NCBI RefSeq assembly: GCF_023227875.1
Contig: NZ_JALOCH010000013.1
Span: 11,865-75,864 of the forward strand
Length of the DNA: 64,000 nucleotides
Direction of reading: 5' to 3'
Source: Methanoregula sp.
GTDB lineage: Archaea; Halobacteriota; Methanomicrobia; Methanomicrobiales; Methanospirillaceae
Part shown: piece by piece, positions 16,974 to 26,311 of the stretch
Position numbering within the stretch: position 1 is the first letter of the stretch
Layout: each line of letters starts with the position of its first letter
The notes under the pieces: model-generated
Told to the model about the DNA's origin: nothing
The model's database searches: none
Seen by the model: the letters and a program-made list of their open reading frames with translations, nothing else
Program-made: the position numbers and the translations under genes

Positions 16974-17960
16974 CTACTCCGTCACCCGAGGATCCAGTTG
17001 CCGGTAGACCCGGTCAACAACCAGATTACAAAGAAGGATCGCTACTGCGACAATGAGCAGTATTCCCTGTATCAGCGCATAATCCCGGTTGACTACCGCA
17101 CTTCTCAGGGTCAACCCGATCCCGGGGTAGCTGAAGACGGTCTCGACCAGCACAGCCCCGCCCATCATCAACCCGATCATAAAGCCGGTCCGCGTCACTA
17201 CCGGGAGCAATGCATTCCGGAGTGCGTGACGTGTCCAGACCGTTTTCTCCCCGATACCTTTGGCAACTGCGGTGCGTATGTAGTCCTTTGTTGAGACCGT
17301 GATCAGGGTGTTACGCGTCAGCAGGTAAACGCCAGTGAGTTGGGCAAGGGAGAGGGTAATAATGGGGAGAAATGCATGGTGTGCAATATCCCATACCTGA
17401 TCCAGCAGACTGGTGTAGTGTGCAAACGGTGTGATGGCACCTGCTAGCGGGAAGAGTCTGAACTGTACGGAGAAGATGAGAAGGAGGATGATTCCCAGAA
17501 GGAAGGACGGGATCTCGGCAAACGCGATCAGGCCCGCCATCATGAACCGGTCCGATCCCTTCTTCCGGTTCCGGGCGGAGATCGTCCCGATGATGATGCC
17601 GATAATTGTACTCATGGCGGTTGCGCTGAGGACAATGAGGATTGTCCACGGGAGGTGGAGGAGGATAACACGGGTTACGGGTAATTTATAATAAATACTC
17701 TGCCCAAAATCGCCTTTAGCCATGTTTGCCAGATACAGGAAGAACTGTTCATGGAGCGGGAGGTCCATGCCATAGTAATGGATGAAGTACTGGCGTTGCT
17801 CCTCCGTCATTATAATAACATCTTCACCTTCGATATCTGATGACAACGTCGAGAACGGGTCGCCGGGCATCATCCTCGGCAAGAAAAAGTTGATGGCCAG
17901 TATTACGAGTAACGTTATTACGAACCGGTAAATGAGCGTATTCCTGTCGTTCCCGTTCAT
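16974..17960 (-). CDS. OppB/NikB-type ABC permease
   Basis: This 328-residue protein has the DppB/NikB pattern: an N-terminal membrane helix followed by MMPGDPFSTL, an extracytoplasmic region, LPWTILIVLSATAMSTIIG, and the EAA loop with DYIRTAVAKGIGEKTV, then a final membrane bundle ending in a VDRVYRQLDPRV tail. It forms the channel with the OppC protein downstream. Its start overlaps the stop of the methyltransferase at 17957 by ATGA. Confidence 0.93.
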   Translation of the reverse strand: MNGNDRNTLIYRFVITLLVILAINFFLPRMMPGDPFSTLSSDIEGEDVIIMTEEQRQYFIHYYGMDLPLHEQFFLYLANMAKGDFGQSIYYKLPVTRVILLHLPWTILIVLSATAMSTIIGIIIGTISARNRKKGSDRFMMAGLIAFAEIPSFLLGIILLLIFSVQFRLFPLAGAITPFAHYTSLLDQVWDIAHHAFLPIITLSLAQLTGVYLLTRNTLITVSTKDYIRTAVAKGIGEKTVWTRHALRNALLPVVTRTGFMIGLMMGGAVLVETVFSYPGIGLTLRSAVVNRDYALIQGILLIVAVAILLCNLVVDRVYRQLDPRVTE

Positions 17961-18811
17961 CTGCGATTAACCGTCCAGACCATCATGCCAATATGACCGT
18001 TTGTAACGGAGGGGTAAATCCCATCGTGAGACGCGGCCCGGTAATACTCACGGATCCACTCTTTTACGGGATTGTCAAACTCACGTCCACGGGCCATAAA
18101 ATCGATCGCCCTCTCTGCTGCCGCCTCCCAAGGTTCATCCTCTTTCCATACCGTCTGGCTGAAGCGGGTGAGAGGGGTATGACCCTGTGAATACAGGTAC
18201 ATAAACGGGTAGAGCATGCTTGTGACCCGGTTGTTGAAGTCCTCGTGAAGAACGTACCGGCTGATATCGGTGTACGCCTTGTCCCATTCCCGTCTGACAA
18301 AACCGCTGTAATAACAGAACTTCTTCGAGCAGGCGGTCATCCGGTCGAAGCATTCCCGGTCCCGGATACCAGGTGTCATAGATGCGATCACGAGGTCGAA
18401 TTGATCACGGAAATCCATCTGGTCGATATCCGCCGTCCACCAGGAGCATTCAACCGGGGTGAGGACCAACTCCTCGTTTCTGGCAGCGCCCCTCAGCTGG
18501 TCGAGCATACCCGGTGCAATATCCAGTGCAGTAACGTTTGCACCTGCCCGTGCAAGCGGGAGGGAGAGGGTCCCCGGGCCGCACCCGATATCGAGCACAT
18601 GTGCTCCGGCCGGTGAGAAACCGGCATCGTTCAAGAGAGCGAGTGCATCAGCAACCCGCTTTTCCCCATTGTCCCGGGACATGTTCTGCGAATACATGGC
18701 AGACCGTTTGCTCCAGAAGGAGGCGAGCCATGTATCAGACACCGCACTATCCTGACGCGATACTGCATCCCAGCAGTCCGCCCAGCACTGTACATTAGCG
18801 TTTTGCTGCAA
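17957..18811 (-). CDS. Class I SAM methyltransferase, transporter-associated subfamily (copy 3), TTG start
   Basis: The 284-residue protein has SAM motif LDIGCGPG at residues 73-80 and shares DLVIASMTP, YYSGF, PFMYLYSQGHTP and a final GMMVW with the protein at 12571. It sits between the binding-protein gene and the permease gene of an Opp-type transporter, overlapping both, which is an unusual place for an enzyme and implies tight co-production. The start is a TTG at 18811 preceded by GGGAAGGT; the first ATG would delete the conserved N-terminal W-rich element aligned with the paralogue. The substrate is unknown. It could also be a SAM-using alkyl transferase other than a methyltransferase. 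Confidence 0.8.
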   Translation of the reverse strand: MQQNANVQCWADCWDAVSRQDSAVSDTWLASFWSKRSAMYSQNMSRDNGEKRVADALALLNDAGFSPAGAHVLDIGCGPGTLSLPLARAGANVTALDIAPGMLDQLRGAARNEELVLTPVECSWWTADIDQMDFRDQFDLVIASMTPGIRDRECFDRMTACSKKFCYYSGFVRREWDKAYTDISRYVLHEDFNNRVTSMLYPFMYLYSQGHTPLTRFSQTVWKEDEPWEAAAERAIDFMARGREFDNPVKEWIREYYRAASHDGIYPSVTNGHIGMMVWTVNRR

Positions 18812-20462
18812 TACCTTCCCTCACGAGATAGGTCAGCTTGCTGTGTACCCGTGCGTGATGGTCGTACATATTCATCCACCCATCATACTTCGATACAGTC
18901 CAGACATCCCATGTCTTTGTGTAGAAGAGCGGGATGGTCGGTATATCCTCGGCAAGGACATTCTGCATCTCAAAGACGATCTGCTTTCTCTTCGCGTCGT
19001 CCAGTTCCTGGACCTCGCTCGCGGCAAGGGTATTGAACGTGTCATTGTGGTATCCGATGACAGATGCCTCCCCGGATACTGTGCTGGCACCGGCTTGTGT
19101 TGCGTCATCGCTGTATCGTGTTCGCAGGTAATCCGCATCCTGACCCCAGCCACCGAACCCGCTGACCAGCAGTTCAAAGTCACCTTTCTTTAAGTTGGTA
19201 TCCCGGGCCTTGCTCTCGAGGGCCTTGACCTGGATGTCAATACCGGCTTCCTTGAGCCGCTCCTTGATGAGTTCCCCAATCCTGACTTCAGTACTGGCCA
19301 GACTGAGCGTGAAAGCCAGTTTCTTTCCATCCTTGTCGCGGATACCGTCACCATCGGTGTCCTTCCACCCCGCCTGGTCAAGCAGTGCCTGTGCTTTTAT
19401 CAGATCGGTTACATATGCGGGCTGGTCAGCATTGTACCAGATGTGGTCATTGGGGAGGATTCCCAGATTGCCCGGGGCACCCGCACCCCGCTGGATCTTC
19501 TCTACCATCTCGCTTCGGTTAATTGCATAGGCAAATGCCTGCCTGACCTTTACATCTTGGAGTTCCGGGTTCTTCTTCATGTTAAAGTAGAACTGATATC
19601 CCCAGAACGCGGGCTGCTGGACGAGTCGGTACTGAGAATTATTCAGGTACTTGCTGAGTATATCCGGTGTGATACTGGAAAAATCGATCTCGCCCTGATC
19701 AAAAGCGATCAGTTCGTTGCTGACCGGGATGAATTCGACGGTCTTGATTGCCACCCGTGGTCCCCAGAATCCTTCGTTTGCAACATAGCGATATGACCCG
19801 TGCTCCTTGTTGTACTCGGCCAGCGTGTAAGGCCCGGTGCCGGTGACAGCTTCTTTGTCAAGGAATTTTACCGGGTCCTCAACCTTGCTATAGATGTGTT
19901 CCGGAATGATCTTGAAACTGGAGATCTTGTACAGGAACGACGAAACCGGGGTTTTCAGGATGAATTTCACTGTATTGTCATCAATGACCTGGACGCTGTC
20001 AATGAGTTCTGTCTCAATCCCGCCGGAGATAGGGATATATTTCCGCTCATAGTCTGTCGTGAACTTCACATCGTTTGCCGTGAAGGAGACACCATCCTGC
20101 CACTTGACATTCTTGCGAAGGTGGAACGTGTACTCCTTGCCGTCAGCGCTGATCTCCCAGCTCTCGGCAAGCCAGGGAATAATCCCTTTCTCATCCCTCT
20201 CGAGCAGACTGTCGAAGATCATCGTTACCTTGGATGAACCCGGGCCCCGGGGGGAGATCGAGAATGGCTGGGGGTACCCGTAGTCCCCACCGGTCAGGTG
20301 GACAATATCCGCCTGGGTCACTCCTGTGCCCGTGCCGGATGGCACTGCGGATCCTGTGCCGGACGATGCTGTCGGAGTACTGTTCTGTGAAACGCATCCG
20401 GCCAACAGTACGGTCAGGCAAATGAGTGTAATTACAATAGCACATATACCACTTTTTTTCAT
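18795..20462 (-). CDS. Family 5 solute-binding lipoprotein (OppA/NikA/CntA type)
   Basis: The 555-residue protein has a signal peptide with lipobox LLAGC, then a Thr/Ser/Gly-rich linker, and the SBP family 5 fold: LAESWEISADGKEYTFHLRK, WQDGVSFTANDVKFT and VRQAFAYAINRSEMV. It delivers substrate to the OppB/C/DF transporter encoded downstream in the same operon. NikA and CntA, which bind nickel chelates, belong to this family as do peptide receptors; the nickel assignment is from neighbours. The ATG at 20462 gives a normal signal peptide; further upstream ATGs would add a charged, non-leader stretch. Its stop lies inside the start of the methyltransferase gene. Confidence 0.92.
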   Translation of the reverse strand: MKKSGICAIVITLICLTVLLAGCVSQNSTPTASSGTGSAVPSGTGTGVTQADIVHLTGGDYGYPQPFSISPRGPGSSKVTMIFDSLLERDEKGIIPWLAESWEISADGKEYTFHLRKNVKWQDGVSFTANDVKFTTDYERKYIPISGGIETELIDSVQVIDDNTVKFILKTPVSSFLYKISSFKIIPEHIYSKVEDPVKFLDKEAVTGTGPYTLAEYNKEHGSYRYVANEGFWGPRVAIKTVEFIPVSNELIAFDQGEIDFSSITPDILSKYLNNSQYRLVQQPAFWGYQFYFNMKKNPELQDVKVRQAFAYAINRSEMVEKIQRGAGAPGNLGILPNDHIWYNADQPAYVTDLIKAQALLDQAGWKDTDGDGIRDKDGKKLAFTLSLASTEVRIGELIKERLKEAGIDIQVKALESKARDTNLKKGDFELLVSGFGGWGQDADYLRTRYSDDATQAGASTVSGEASVIGYHNDTFNTLAASEVQELDDAKRKQIVFEMQNVLAEDIPTIPLFYTKTWDVWTVSKYDGWMNMYDHHARVHSKLTYLVREGIAAKR

Positions 20463-20947
20463 AAACATCACTCTGGTAATCATACACTTTTTGTTCAACG
20501 GCTCTCTCCTTTTCACCTGCCGTGTGAATAATCCCGAAATACGAGATGCAGACAAAACCACTATCCTGTACCCAGGCACAGGACCCAGTTACTGATAACG
20601 GAGTACCGGGGGCCTTTATCGTCTAACCCGTCATATATATTGTCAGGAAGAAACCATGCACAGTTTCTTACATTTTTCATTAAAGTTATTACGAAATAAA
20701 TCTGTTGAAACTAATTTATTGCATAATTAACACAGATGTTCTATTTTGTATTTATATCAAAACAAAGAATATTCTGGCTCCAAACTGATGATAAAAGTGG
20801 ATACCTGAATTTTCAAGAAGATTGTTGAAAACATAACAAAACCGATGATGCAGAGGTAATCCATCACTCTGTAATCCGGTGAGATCTACAGCCATCTCCC
20901 TTCAGAAACCGGGCCATGCCAGTACCCTCCCGGCGACAAGATCCTGC
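20463..20947. other. AT-rich intergenic and promoter region
   Basis: This 485-base region lies upstream of the leftward SBP operon and downstream of the leftward exporter permease. Its middle part (about 20,650-20,800) is very AT-rich and should hold the promoter of the seven-gene operon. No gene, tRNA or strong inverted repeat was recognised. Confidence 0.5.
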
Positions 20948-21691
20948 TTATCTCCCGCTCAGCAGGTTATGCTGCTGGATGACCTTGGCACCCGTTGCAA
21001 AGATAAGAATCACAATAATAAGGACTGCTGAATCCAGGACCGGTGAATAGACCCCGTCACCGGTAATTGCCGTATGGAACAGGTCGACGAGATACGTGAG
21101 GGGCGACAACAGGTTCGTCCACGCCCAGTCTCCCAGCTGGCTGAGCGGGATGAAGATGCCGCTCACAAATATTAGCGGGAGCCGAACCAGGTTGGAGAAC
21201 ATCATGATATTGGAAGGGGTGTTCGTGGCCGGGGAAGAGAGCAGGGTACCGAGCGAGGCAAACGCAAGCGAACCGAGGAAGAGGGCTGCGAGGAGTACCG
21301 CAGGGTTTGTAAGGGGCAGGTGCAGGAGAGATGAGCCCACCATCCAGACAAGGGAAGTAATGACAAAACCAAACACGGCTCCTGAAAGAATATCTCCAAG
21401 AACGATACTTTCGATAACCACCGGCAGGGAGACGAGCCGCTCGTAGGTCTTCTCCCGTTTTTCCCACGGGGTGATAAGGGGGCCGGTTGAAGATGATGAA
21501 AAAAAGAGCATCATGCCAAGGAATCCGGGAAAGAACTGGATAAGATCAAGATTCCGCCCGATGAAGAATGTGAGGAACATGATAAACGGGAAGAGGAGGC
21601 CGAAGATCACGACTGACCCCTTGTAATAATAGATCCGCATATTCTTCTCAGTGACCATCAGGACGCTCCAGATAAAACGCCTGGGATCCAT
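20948..21691 (-). CDS. ABC-2 type exporter permease
   Basis: The 247-residue membrane protein is an ABC-2 family permease with about six membrane segments, an EKREKTYERLVSLPV cytoplasmic loop typical of the family, and the motif LVRLPLIFVSGIFIPLSQL followed by LSPLTYLVDLFH. It overlaps the ATPase gene at 21691 by one base and forms the second exporter pair of this region. The cargo is unknown. Confidence 0.88.
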   Translation of the reverse strand: MDPRRFIWSVLMVTEKNMRIYYYKGSVVIFGLLFPFIMFLTFFIGRNLDLIQFFPGFLGMMLFFSSSSTGPLITPWEKREKTYERLVSLPVVIESIVLGDILSGAVFGFVITSLVWMVGSSLLHLPLTNPAVLLAALFLGSLAFASLGTLLSSPATNTPSNIMMFSNLVRLPLIFVSGIFIPLSQLGDWAWTNLLSPLTYLVDLFHTAITGDGVYSPVLDSAVLIIVILIFATGAKVIQQHNLLSGR

Positions 21692-22608
21692 CAGGCTCCC
21701 TCCGTCATTTCAATGAATGCCTGCTCAAGAGATGGTGTCGATGTTGCAACCGAGACGATCTTCAGGTGGTTCTGTTCAGCAATTTTCACAAGGTCCTTGA
21801 CTGCACGATCCGCATCGTCCGTGTACACCCGCCACTTATCCCCCATAGGTTCAACACGCGAGATCCCCCCGGTCATAAGTGTCCTGCCCATGATTTTCTG
21901 CTCAAATGCGATCTCAACAAAACCGGAGGTATCATACTGTTTCCTGATCTTCTCCGGACTGTCCGTTGCAATAAGTATCCCTTTGTGGATAATGCTGATG
22001 GCAGAGCAGAGGGCACTTGCCTCTTCGATATTATGAGTCGTAATGAGGACCGTGCTGCCTTCCCTGTTCATATGCCGCACGGTGTCGATCACAAGCCGCC
22101 TGCTGATAACATCGAGGCCGGTTGTCGGTTCGTCAAGGAAGAGGACCGGGGGGGAATGTACGATGGCGCAGGCAATGCTTATCCGTTGTCGCATTCCTTT
22201 GGAAAAGGTCCTGACAAGGTCGTCCTTCCGGCTTTCCAGACCCAGGCGAATCAATATTTCACGGGCATTTTCTTCCCGGGAGACCCGGTCCATCCCGTAA
22301 CATTTTGCCGTCCAGAGAATGTTTTTTTCCGCGGTGAGATCGGCATAGACGGTACCGTTCTCCGGAATGACCCCCATATGCCTCTTAGCCTCAAGGGGAT
22401 CCTGCTGGATATCAATGCCACAGATACGTGCGGTCCCGGAATCCGGGATAAGGACGCCGGTCAGCATCCGGATGGTTGTAGTTTTCCCCGCACCGTTCTG
22501 TCCCAGAAAGCCGAAAATCTCTCCTTTTTTCACGGTGATACTGACATCGTTGACTGCAGGGACCGGCCCAAAAGACTTGTAAAGATTGTGCGCTTCAATT
22601 ACATCCAT
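21691..22608 (-). CDS. ABC exporter ATPase (CcmA/DrrA type)
   Basis: This 305-residue ATPase has Walker A GQNGAGKTT, the signature FSKGMRQRISIACAI, Walker B VLFLDEPTTGLD and the switch His in TTHNIEEA. The FSKGMRQR signature (K instead of the second G) is seen in many ABC-2 exporter ATPases. A regulatory-type C-terminal extension follows. It is co-transcribed with the ABC-2 permease and lies between two Opp-type import operons, all leftward. A 150-base gap separates it from the OppF-like gene, so it probably has its own promoter. Confidence 0.9.
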   Translation of the reverse strand: MDVIEAHNLYKSFGPVPAVNDVSITVKKGEIFGFLGQNGAGKTTTIRMLTGVLIPDSGTARICGIDIQQDPLEAKRHMGVIPENGTVYADLTAEKNILWTAKCYGMDRVSREENAREILIRLGLESRKDDLVRTFSKGMRQRISIACAIVHSPPVLFLDEPTTGLDVISRRLVIDTVRHMNREGSTVLITTHNIEEASALCSAISIIHKGILIATDSPEKIRKQYDTSGFVEIAFEQKIMGRTLMTGGISRVEPMGDKWRVYTDDADRAVKDLVKIAEQNHLKIVSVATSTPSLEQAFIEMTEGA

Positions 22609-22758
22609 GATTACCGACTCTCACTCTGACCCCCATTGGTAAGAAACAAACGACAGCCGGAGACTGTGTTTATGTATTCCACCCTCTTACCCCCGTTAAA
22701 GAATATCCGGGATATCTGAGGAAGCGCCGGTCAACCTGCCCTTCCTGCCCCCGGAGTG

Positions 22759-23496
22759 TTAAGACGGCACTTCCGATGTATATTTCGCTTTAACATGGTC
22801 AATGAACGTGGACCTGTCATACATGACACCTTTTCCCTGCTCAATCCAGAGTACCTTGTCACACATAACACCCATCACATCCGGATCATGCGAGATGAAG
22901 ACATAGGATACACCGGTCTCCGCCTGGAGATCCTGCATCAGCCGGAGGACCTGAGCCTGTACAGATACATCAAGCATTGAGGTCGGCTCATCGGCCACCA
23001 CGAGTTTTGGCTTGAGTGAGAAGATCCGGGAAAGTACGGCCCGCTGGACCTCGCCACCCGAGAGCTGGTGGGGATACCGTGCGAGGTGTTCATCCCTCAG
23101 CCCGACCCGCCGGATGAGCAGGCCGATCTCCCTGAGCGCTTCATCCATACCAATACCCTTGTGGACCATGAGCGGCTCGGCAACACTCTCTGCAAGGGTC
23201 ATACGGGGGTTGAGGGAGACCTCCGGGTGCTGGAAGATCATCTGGAAGGACGGGCGGAGTTCCCGCAGTTTTCCTTTCCTCATGCGTGCGAGTTCCATTC
23301 CCTGCATTGTGATATGGCCGGAACTGGGATCTTCAAGGCGCATGATACACCGCCCGAGCGTGGACTTGCCCGACCCACTCTGCCCGAAGAGCCCCACGGT
23401 CTTCCCGCTTCCGACTTCAAACGAGATCCCGGAGAAGATGTCGCCGTGGCCATATGACTTTGAGAGCCCGGTCAGCTGGAGAACGGGTGATGACAC
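22759..23496 (-). CDS. OppF/NikE-type ABC ATPase, GTG start
   Basis: The 245-residue ATPase has Walker A GQSGSGKST, signature LSGGEVQRAVLSRI, Walker B LVVADEPTSMLD and the switch His in ISHDPDV. The LSGGEVQR signature and DEPTSMLD are like NikE/DppF. It starts at a GTG directly preceded by a near-perfect GGAGGTGTCC ribosome binding site, and overlaps the OppD gene by 25 bases. It lacks the extended Cys-containing C-terminus of OppF peptide transporters, fitting the shorter NikE form. With OppD at 23472 it powers the transporter encoded upstream. Confidence 0.92.
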   Translation of the reverse strand: MSSPVLQLTGLSKSYGHGDIFSGISFEVGSGKTVGLFGQSGSGKSTLGRCIMRLEDPSSGHITMQGMELARMRKGKLRELRPSFQMIFQHPEVSLNPRMTLAESVAEPLMVHKGIGMDEALREIGLLIRRVGLRDEHLARYPHQLSGGEVQRAVLSRIFSLKPKLVVADEPTSMLDVSVQAQVLRLMQDLQAETGVSYVFISHDPDVMGVMCDKVLWIEQGKGVMYDRSTFIDHVKAKYTSEVPS

Positions 23497-24416
23497 CGGA
23501 CACCTCCGTTCAGGGATTCCTGTATAAGATCCGGATGTTCCTTACTGCATCTTTCAGAGTGGCAGGAACACCGGTCCGCAAAGCAACACCCCTCGGGAAT
23601 TGCCATCAGGCTGGGGCTCTGACCGTCAAGCGGGACGAGCCCGTTCTTCGGCATGGCCCTGATCAGTGCCTGTGTGTAGGGATGGCGGGGTGTATTGAAG
23701 ATCTGCCCGGCGGGCCCAATCTCGACAATCTCCCCTGCGTAAAGGACCGCGATCCAGTCGCAGAGATGTTCAGCAAGATAGAGGTCGTGCGTGATTAGAA
23801 GAAGGGATGCGTTATCCCGTTTTTTAATCTCCGACAATACCCGGGCCGTGGTTTCCCGTGCGTGGAAGTCCAGCCCCTTGGTGGGTTCATCGGCAATAAT
23901 AAGGCGGGAATTTTCTGCGATCGCAATGCTTGTCGTGAGCCTCTGCCGCATCCCGCCGGATAGTTCGTGGGGGTACTCCTTTGCAATCTGCTCGGAAGGG
24001 ATAAGTCCTACCGTGACAAGCAGGTCGCAGGCTTTCTCCCATGCCGTATTTTTTGCCGTGCCCCGTTCAATAAAGATCTCGCCAATCTGCATACCGTTCC
24101 GGAGCAGCGGGTCAAGGGAGCCGGAGGGATTCTGCGGAACAAGGGAGATCGATCGTCCCCGGAGCGCATGCATGGCATCATCCTTGAGCGTTGTGAGTTC
24201 CTGCCCGTTAAAAGCGATCGTCCCGGTAATATTGGCATTTGAGGGAAGCAGCCGTATTATTGCCTGTCCTATCACGGACTTTCCCGAACCGGTCTCCCCG
24301 ACAAGTCCTAATACCTCACCGGATTCCATGGAGAACGACACATCACGTGAGGCATGTACGGTACCTTCCCCGGTCGGGAAGCGGACATTGAGGTCATGGA
24401 TAGAGAGGAGCGTCAT
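23472..24416 (-). CDS. OppD/NikD-type ABC ATPase
   Basis: This 314-residue ATPase has Walker A GETGSGKS, signature LSGGMRQRLTTSIAI, Walker B LIIADEPTKGLDF and the switch His in ITHDLYLAEHL. The C-terminus holds the Opp-type Cys cluster (GCCFADRCSCHSERC), which in this family binds an iron-sulfur cluster or structural metal. It overlaps the OppC gene by 4 bases and the OppF gene by 25, so the whole set is translationally coupled. Confidence 0.92.
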   Translation of the reverse strand: MTLLSIHDLNVRFPTGEGTVHASRDVSFSMESGEVLGLVGETGSGKSVIGQAIIRLLPSNANITGTIAFNGQELTTLKDDAMHALRGRSISLVPQNPSGSLDPLLRNGMQIGEIFIERGTAKNTAWEKACDLLVTVGLIPSEQIAKEYPHELSGGMRQRLTTSIAIAENSRLIIADEPTKGLDFHARETTARVLSEIKKRDNASLLLITHDLYLAEHLCDWIAVLYAGEIVEIGPAGQIFNTPRHPYTQALIRAMPKNGLVPLDGQSPSLMAIPEGCCFADRCSCHSERCSKEHPDLIQESLNGGVRCHHPFSS

Positions 24417-25324
24417 CCGATATTCACCTGATCATTATGGACATCAAGAATGTCCCGCAGGCCTTCGCCGAGGAAGTTAAAGATCAGGACAACAAATGTG
24501 ATGGCAAGTCCTGGGACAATGACATTCAGCGGTGCGGTGCGCAGGAATTCCTTCCCTGCCCCGATCATGGACCCCCACTCCGGTATGCCCGGGGGGATGC
24601 CGAGACCAAGGAAACTCAGGCCGGCAACAGAGAGGATGACATGACCGATATCAAGCGTTGCAAGGATCAACACCGGCATTATTGCATTCGGGAAAAGGTG
24701 TCGGATCATGATACGGCGGTCCGGCAAACCGGCAGTATAGGCGCTCTGGACATACTCCAGATTTTTTATCGAAATTACTTGTCCGCGCATCAGACGTGCA
24801 TAAATGGCCCATTGGGAAAGGGTGATCGCGATGATCAAATTCAGTATCCCGGCGCCCATGAATGCCAGCAGGGCAAGGGCAAAGATAATGCCGGGAAACG
24901 CAAGGAGGAGATCAACGCAGCGGGAGAGGACTTCATCAACTACTCCCCCATAATATCCCGCAACACAGCCGACAACACATCCGAAGACAAGGGCAACAGC
25001 CACCGAGATAGATGCAATCAGCAGGGAGGTCTGGGCGCCGCATATGGTAAGACTGAAGAGATCCCGTCCCAGGAAGTCGGTGCCGAAGAGATGGGCAGAT
25101 GAGATCCCCTGATTCTTATCCTTGACGGAAATCGCCTCAGGATCATAGGGGGAAATATACGGTGCAAAGATTGCCACAATGACAAGAATCCCCAGAAGTA
25201 ACAGGCATACCTGAAAGCCAGGACGTTTCGCTATTTCCCGATACAACCGGTTTTTAGAACTATCGATGGATTTTACTGGTAACATCCGCCGGGTTTCAGG
25301 ACTGATAATTATTTCTTCACTCAT
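24413..25324 (-). CDS. OppC/NikC-type ABC permease
   Basis: The 303-residue permease shows the DppC/NikC pattern: a cytoplasmic N-terminus, first membrane helix, HLFGTDFLGRDLFSLTICGA, six core membrane segments, the EAA loop with SAYTAGLPDRRIMIRHLFP and a C-terminal GEGLRDILD motif. It pairs with the OppB protein at 25317, overlapping it by 8 bases. It is the second Opp-type set of the window and is only distantly similar to the first set at 16050. Confidence 0.93.
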   Translation of the reverse strand: MSEEIIISPETRRMLPVKSIDSSKNRLYREIAKRPGFQVCLLLLGILVIVAIFAPYISPYDPEAISVKDKNQGISSAHLFGTDFLGRDLFSLTICGAQTSLLIASISVAVALVFGCVVGCVAGYYGGVVDEVLSRCVDLLLAFPGIIFALALLAFMGAGILNLIIAITLSQWAIYARLMRGQVISIKNLEYVQSAYTAGLPDRRIMIRHLFPNAIMPVLILATLDIGHVILSVAGLSFLGLGIPPGIPEWGSMIGAGKEFLRTAPLNVIVPGLAITFVVLIFNFLGEGLRDILDVHNDQVNIG

Positions 25325-26264
25325 AACGGATCCTCGGGTCTATGAAATGATACGAAATGTCAACAACGAAATTCACAATCAAAAACATCGCCACGATTAC
25401 GACGATGCATGAGGTTACCACAGGAATATCACGTGCATCGACACTGCTAATCAACAGGTTGCCAATTCCCGGCCAGGCAAAGATATTTTCGATGATGACA
25501 GTCCCTGCCAGCAGGTGACCAAAATATACACCGAGGAGGGTAAGAACCGGGATGAGTGCATTTTTAATTGCATGGTTCCAGAGGATATGACCAAACGAGA
25601 GCCCTTTTGCAATTGCAAAGGTGATATACTGCTGCCCGAGCGTTTCGAGCATACTTGTCCTGACGATGCGAAGGACAACTGCTGTCGGATGGAGAGCCAA
25701 GGCAACAGCCGGTAGTACGATGTTGGCTGGTGACCCATAGCCTGCAACCGGAAGCAGGTTCAGCATCAGGGAGAAGACAAGGATCAGCATGAGTGCGAGC
25801 CAGAATGACGGGAAACTGATACTGAGGATGGTCGCACCCCGGATAATGAGATCGCTGGGGCGGTTCTCATGCACTGCGCAATACATACCAAGGGGAATTC
25901 CCACGACGATGACAATCAGCATGCTCGCTATTGCAAGGATAATCGTCGGGCCGAGTGCGAGAGAGATTAATGTCATCACGGAAGTATCTTTGTAGACATA
26001 GGACGAGCCCAAGTCCCCGCGGAATATCAACCCAGATAACCAATTCGTATATTGAATCCAGATAGGATCGTTCAGGTTATACTTAGAACTGATCTCCTGT
26101 GCCACTTCTGCGGATACGGAATCTTCCATTCCAACAATGGTATGACGGGCAACGTTCTCGGCGGTCTCTCCAGGTACCGCATGCAGCATGAAGAATGCCA
26201 AAGCGGATGCTGCGATGATGGTCAGAACCAGGAATCCAAGCCTCTTGATAAGGTAATAGTGCAT
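25317..26264 (-). CDS. OppB/NikB-type ABC permease
   Basis: This 315-residue permease has the N-terminal RLGFLVLTIIAASALAFFML helix, HAVPGETAEN loop, the core membrane segments, the EAA loop (TFAIAKGLSFGHILWNHAIK) and a C-terminal YHFIDPRIRY tail. It is the partner of the OppC protein downstream. A 47-base gap separates it from the binding protein gene upstream, in the same operon. Confidence 0.93.
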   Translation of the reverse strand: MHYYLIKRLGFLVLTIIAASALAFFMLHAVPGETAENVARHTIVGMEDSVSAEVAQEISSKYNLNDPIWIQYTNWLSGLIFRGDLGSSYVYKDTSVMTLISLALGPTIILAIASMLIVIVVGIPLGMYCAVHENRPSDLIIRGATILSISFPSFWLALMLILVFSLMLNLLPVAGYGSPANIVLPAVALALHPTAVVLRIVRTSMLETLGQQYITFAIAKGLSFGHILWNHAIKNALIPVLTLLGVYFGHLLAGTVIIENIFAWPGIGNLLISSVDARDIPVVTSCIVVIVAMFLIVNFVVDISYHFIDPRIRYE

Positions 26265-26311
26265 GGTGTCTCCCGAAAAAAAGATGGTGGAACGTGGAGT
26301 TCACAATCTCC

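Noticed and set aside
24437..25102. 221-codon plus-strand frame opposite the OppC gene
   Set aside because: It has unusual charged composition and no motif, and the OppC gene has full family evidence.
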